Shown here piece by piece: positions 9,501-12,201 of a DNA stretch of 13,399 bases. The notes beneath the pieces are model-generated. The model saw only the letters and a list, made by a program, of their open reading frames with translations. It did not search any database and had not been told where the DNA came from. This stretch comes from Baffinella frigidus (Eukaryota > Cryptophyceae > Cryptomonadales > Baffinellaceae). The stretch covers positions 1-13,399 of the forward strand of contig MU647187.1 in the NCBI GenBank assembly GCA_026770585.1. Reading direction: 5' to 3'. A program made the translations under genes and the position numbers. Each line of letters opens with the position of its first letter. Positions within the stretch are counted from its first letter, which is position 1.

Positions 9501-11382
9501 GCCCCTACGGATTGCCTACCGTAGGGTCCTAGGTCTGATCGCTTAGGGGTTATTCAAAATCCCTTCGAAGTCCGCTGTGTGGTCCTTCCGTACCCCGCGG
9601 GCGAAGGAGTGCCATAGAGCGCTTGCGGGAAAACTTGGCCGATTTTGAAGAGAAATATTTTCAGAATTTGTACCAGAATCGTTTAGATGGACCGTTTACA
9701 TGTCACGTCCTCGTATAAAATTATCGATTTCTGAAAAAGTTTCTTCTTGAAATCGGCCAAGTTTTCCCGCAAGCGCTCTACATTTCGTGCCTACGTTTCT
9801 CTGGTGACGAGGGCGGGATGCCGCATGTCGAGTATTTCGTAAGAGCGGTGGCGCGGGTGGACCGCGCGTCTACTTTAGACGTGATGGGGGGCAATCAAAA
9901 GTTACCCTAAGGGCAGAATCCTGGGAATCCCAGGATTCTGCCAAAAGTTGACTCGAGGCTCTACATGAGTTGACTTTTGCGATTGACCTTCCTCAGGTCT
10001 AGCGTAGGTGCACTACGCGTGCAGGTGACGGGGCGGTGGCACGGGTGGGTGCGTGGTGGGTGCGGAAGCGGTGACGCGTCACCGCTTCCGCACCCAGCTG
10101 AATCAGTTCCCTAATTAGCGTTTTCATTTAAATAGGAGGTCTTATTAAATTTGCTATGCCTTAACTAATTTCTCCTATTCAACCTCCTATTGAAAAGGAA
10201 CTGGGTGGTGGATCACCGCAACAGGTTACGGATCTCGGGGCGCACTCGTTTGCGATTGACCCCGGGTGGCTGCATGGCACAGCCGAAGCGGTGCCGCGCG
10301 GGTGGTGCGGGTGGTGGGGTGGTGGATCACACACAGGCTACGGCGCATCACACACAGTGTTGGATCACACACAGGTTACGGAGCTCGGGGCGGACTCGCG
10401 GCCGGTGGTGCTGATCAGCGTTACTGAACCTGCTGAGAAGGAGAGCATCTGGCGCGAAAGGTCTCCTGATTCCTGAACCCTAAACCCTAAAATCTAAAAC
10501 CTAAACCCTAAACCCCGAGCCCTGCACCATTAACCATTAACCATAAACCATAAACCATAGACCCTAAACCCTAACCCCTCAACCCTAACCCCTAAACCCT
10601 AACCCCTAAATCCTGAACCCTAAACCTTACACCCTAAACCCTTAACCCCAACCTCTAAACACTCAACTCTAAACGCTAAACCCCACACCTTAAACCCTAA
10701 AACTTAAACCCTCAACCCCAAACCCTAACCCCTCAACGCCAAACCCCAGCCCCCAAACCCCAACCCTACACCCCCGGCAGCACGGCCGAAGTGGTGCGTG
10801 TTCCCGTGAACGAACAAGGGACAACGGACCTAGCGGCCCTCGAGGTGCTGTGCACTCTCTACAAGCGGTGCGTACACCCTGCAACCTAAACCCAAACATT
10901 AAACAGTGAGCAGTAAACAAAAAATAGTACATACTAAACACTAAACAAAAAACACTAATCAATAAACACTAAACACTAAGCGCTAAACACTAAACACTAC
11001 ACACTAAACACTAAACACTAAACACCAAACACTAAACACTAAATCTTCAGGGTTTAGGTTTCAAGATGACCCTACTCTCCAAACCCTAAAACCTACACCC
11101 TCAACCCTAAATCCTCAACCCTAAACCCTAAACCCTAAACCCTCAGCTCCTCTCCGAGCCTCACAGATCTACTCTCCTTTGTCATTCTATTCGTATCCCT
11201 GATTCGTGTCATGACAAAAGTTTGCTACCTTTTCAAGCGGTGCGCCGCCGTAGTGGAAGGAAGGCAGGGAGGGTTTAGGGTTTAGGGTTTAGGGTTTAGG
11301 GTTTGGGGTTTGCATCACATGATGTTAGTGGGCTGCTTGTCAGTGGAGCGACAGGCGCCCCTAAACCTCAAAACCTTAAACC

Positions 11383-11477
<95 letters not shown>

Positions 11478-12125
11478 ACCCTAAACCTTAAACCCTCAAC
11501 CCCCAACCCTAAACCGTACACTCTAACCACAAGCCCTGCACCCCAAACCCCAATCCCGAAACCCTACACCAGACGGCCCGTGCGGATCGGGGCGTTCTCA
11601 GCATCGAAGCTGAAACCCTAAAACCTGAACCCTAGGGACCCTCAGACAGGGGTCCTGTCTCACGTCAAACGGGCCGTCTGCCACCCACCAAGAAAACGAG
11701 CATCATCAGTAGTGGAAGGAAGACAGGGGCCCATCCCGCTGACGTCAGCCCGCTGGCGTGAGACAGGGCCCCTGCCTGAGGGGCCCTAGGGTTCAGATTT
11801 TGGGACGGGATGACGTCAGCCGGATGTCTTCTTTCCACGTGCGGATCGGGGCGTTTCAGCACTCAGCATCAAAGCGAGGGGCCCTGTCTTCCTTACGGAT
11901 GATGCGCGCGGTCGCCCTTACTGATGCTCGTGGCCAGTAGTGGAAGGAAGACAGGGGCCCATCCCGCTGACGTCAGCTGACGTGAGACAGGGCCCCTGCC
12001 CGAGGGGCCCTAGGGTTCAGGTTTTTGGCTAGTGATGATGCGCGTGGGCTTGGAGGGTGGCAGACGGCCCGTTCGCATCGGGGCGATCGGGGCATCGTTC
12101 GCATCGCCCTGGTGCCCCGATATAT

Positions 12126-12201
<76 letters not shown>

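Larger units (their letters stand above)
9585..10047 (+). pseudogene. Possible displaced C-terminal fragment of the same family, split by two MITEs
   Basis: With the element 9617-9778 and one TA removed, the + strand reads PAGEGVPYISCLRF, then SGDEGGMPHVEYFVRAVARV, uninterrupted. EGG.P......(I/V)RA resembles the REEGGTP.......IRAG motif near the C-terminus of class V aminotransferases. It lies between exons 6 and 7, out of order, so it is either a stray copy or a chance resemblance. The segment GGCGGTGGC(G/A)CGGGTGG is repeated at 9844 and 10032. Confidence 0.4.

Noticed and set aside
9870-10030. Donor GTGACG at 10021-10030 making the C-terminal-like fragment a proper exon
   Set aside because: With the GT duplication reduced to one copy the frame at 10008 shifts and no longer reaches CAG|GTGACG in phase; only a removal without a duplication would allow it.
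10690-10962. Minus-strand 90-codon frame
   Set aside because: Antisense of exon 8 plus heptads; the GFGVEGLG repeats are heptad translation.
10475-11570. Chromosome end / true telomere
   Set aside because: Heptads are degenerate, in both orientations, interrupted by exons, and sequence continues on both sides.
11303-11621. Open frames encoding repeated PSTLNPQ peptides
   Set aside because: They are translations of the CCCTCAA array; every 7-bp repeat without stops gives a 7-residue periodic peptide.
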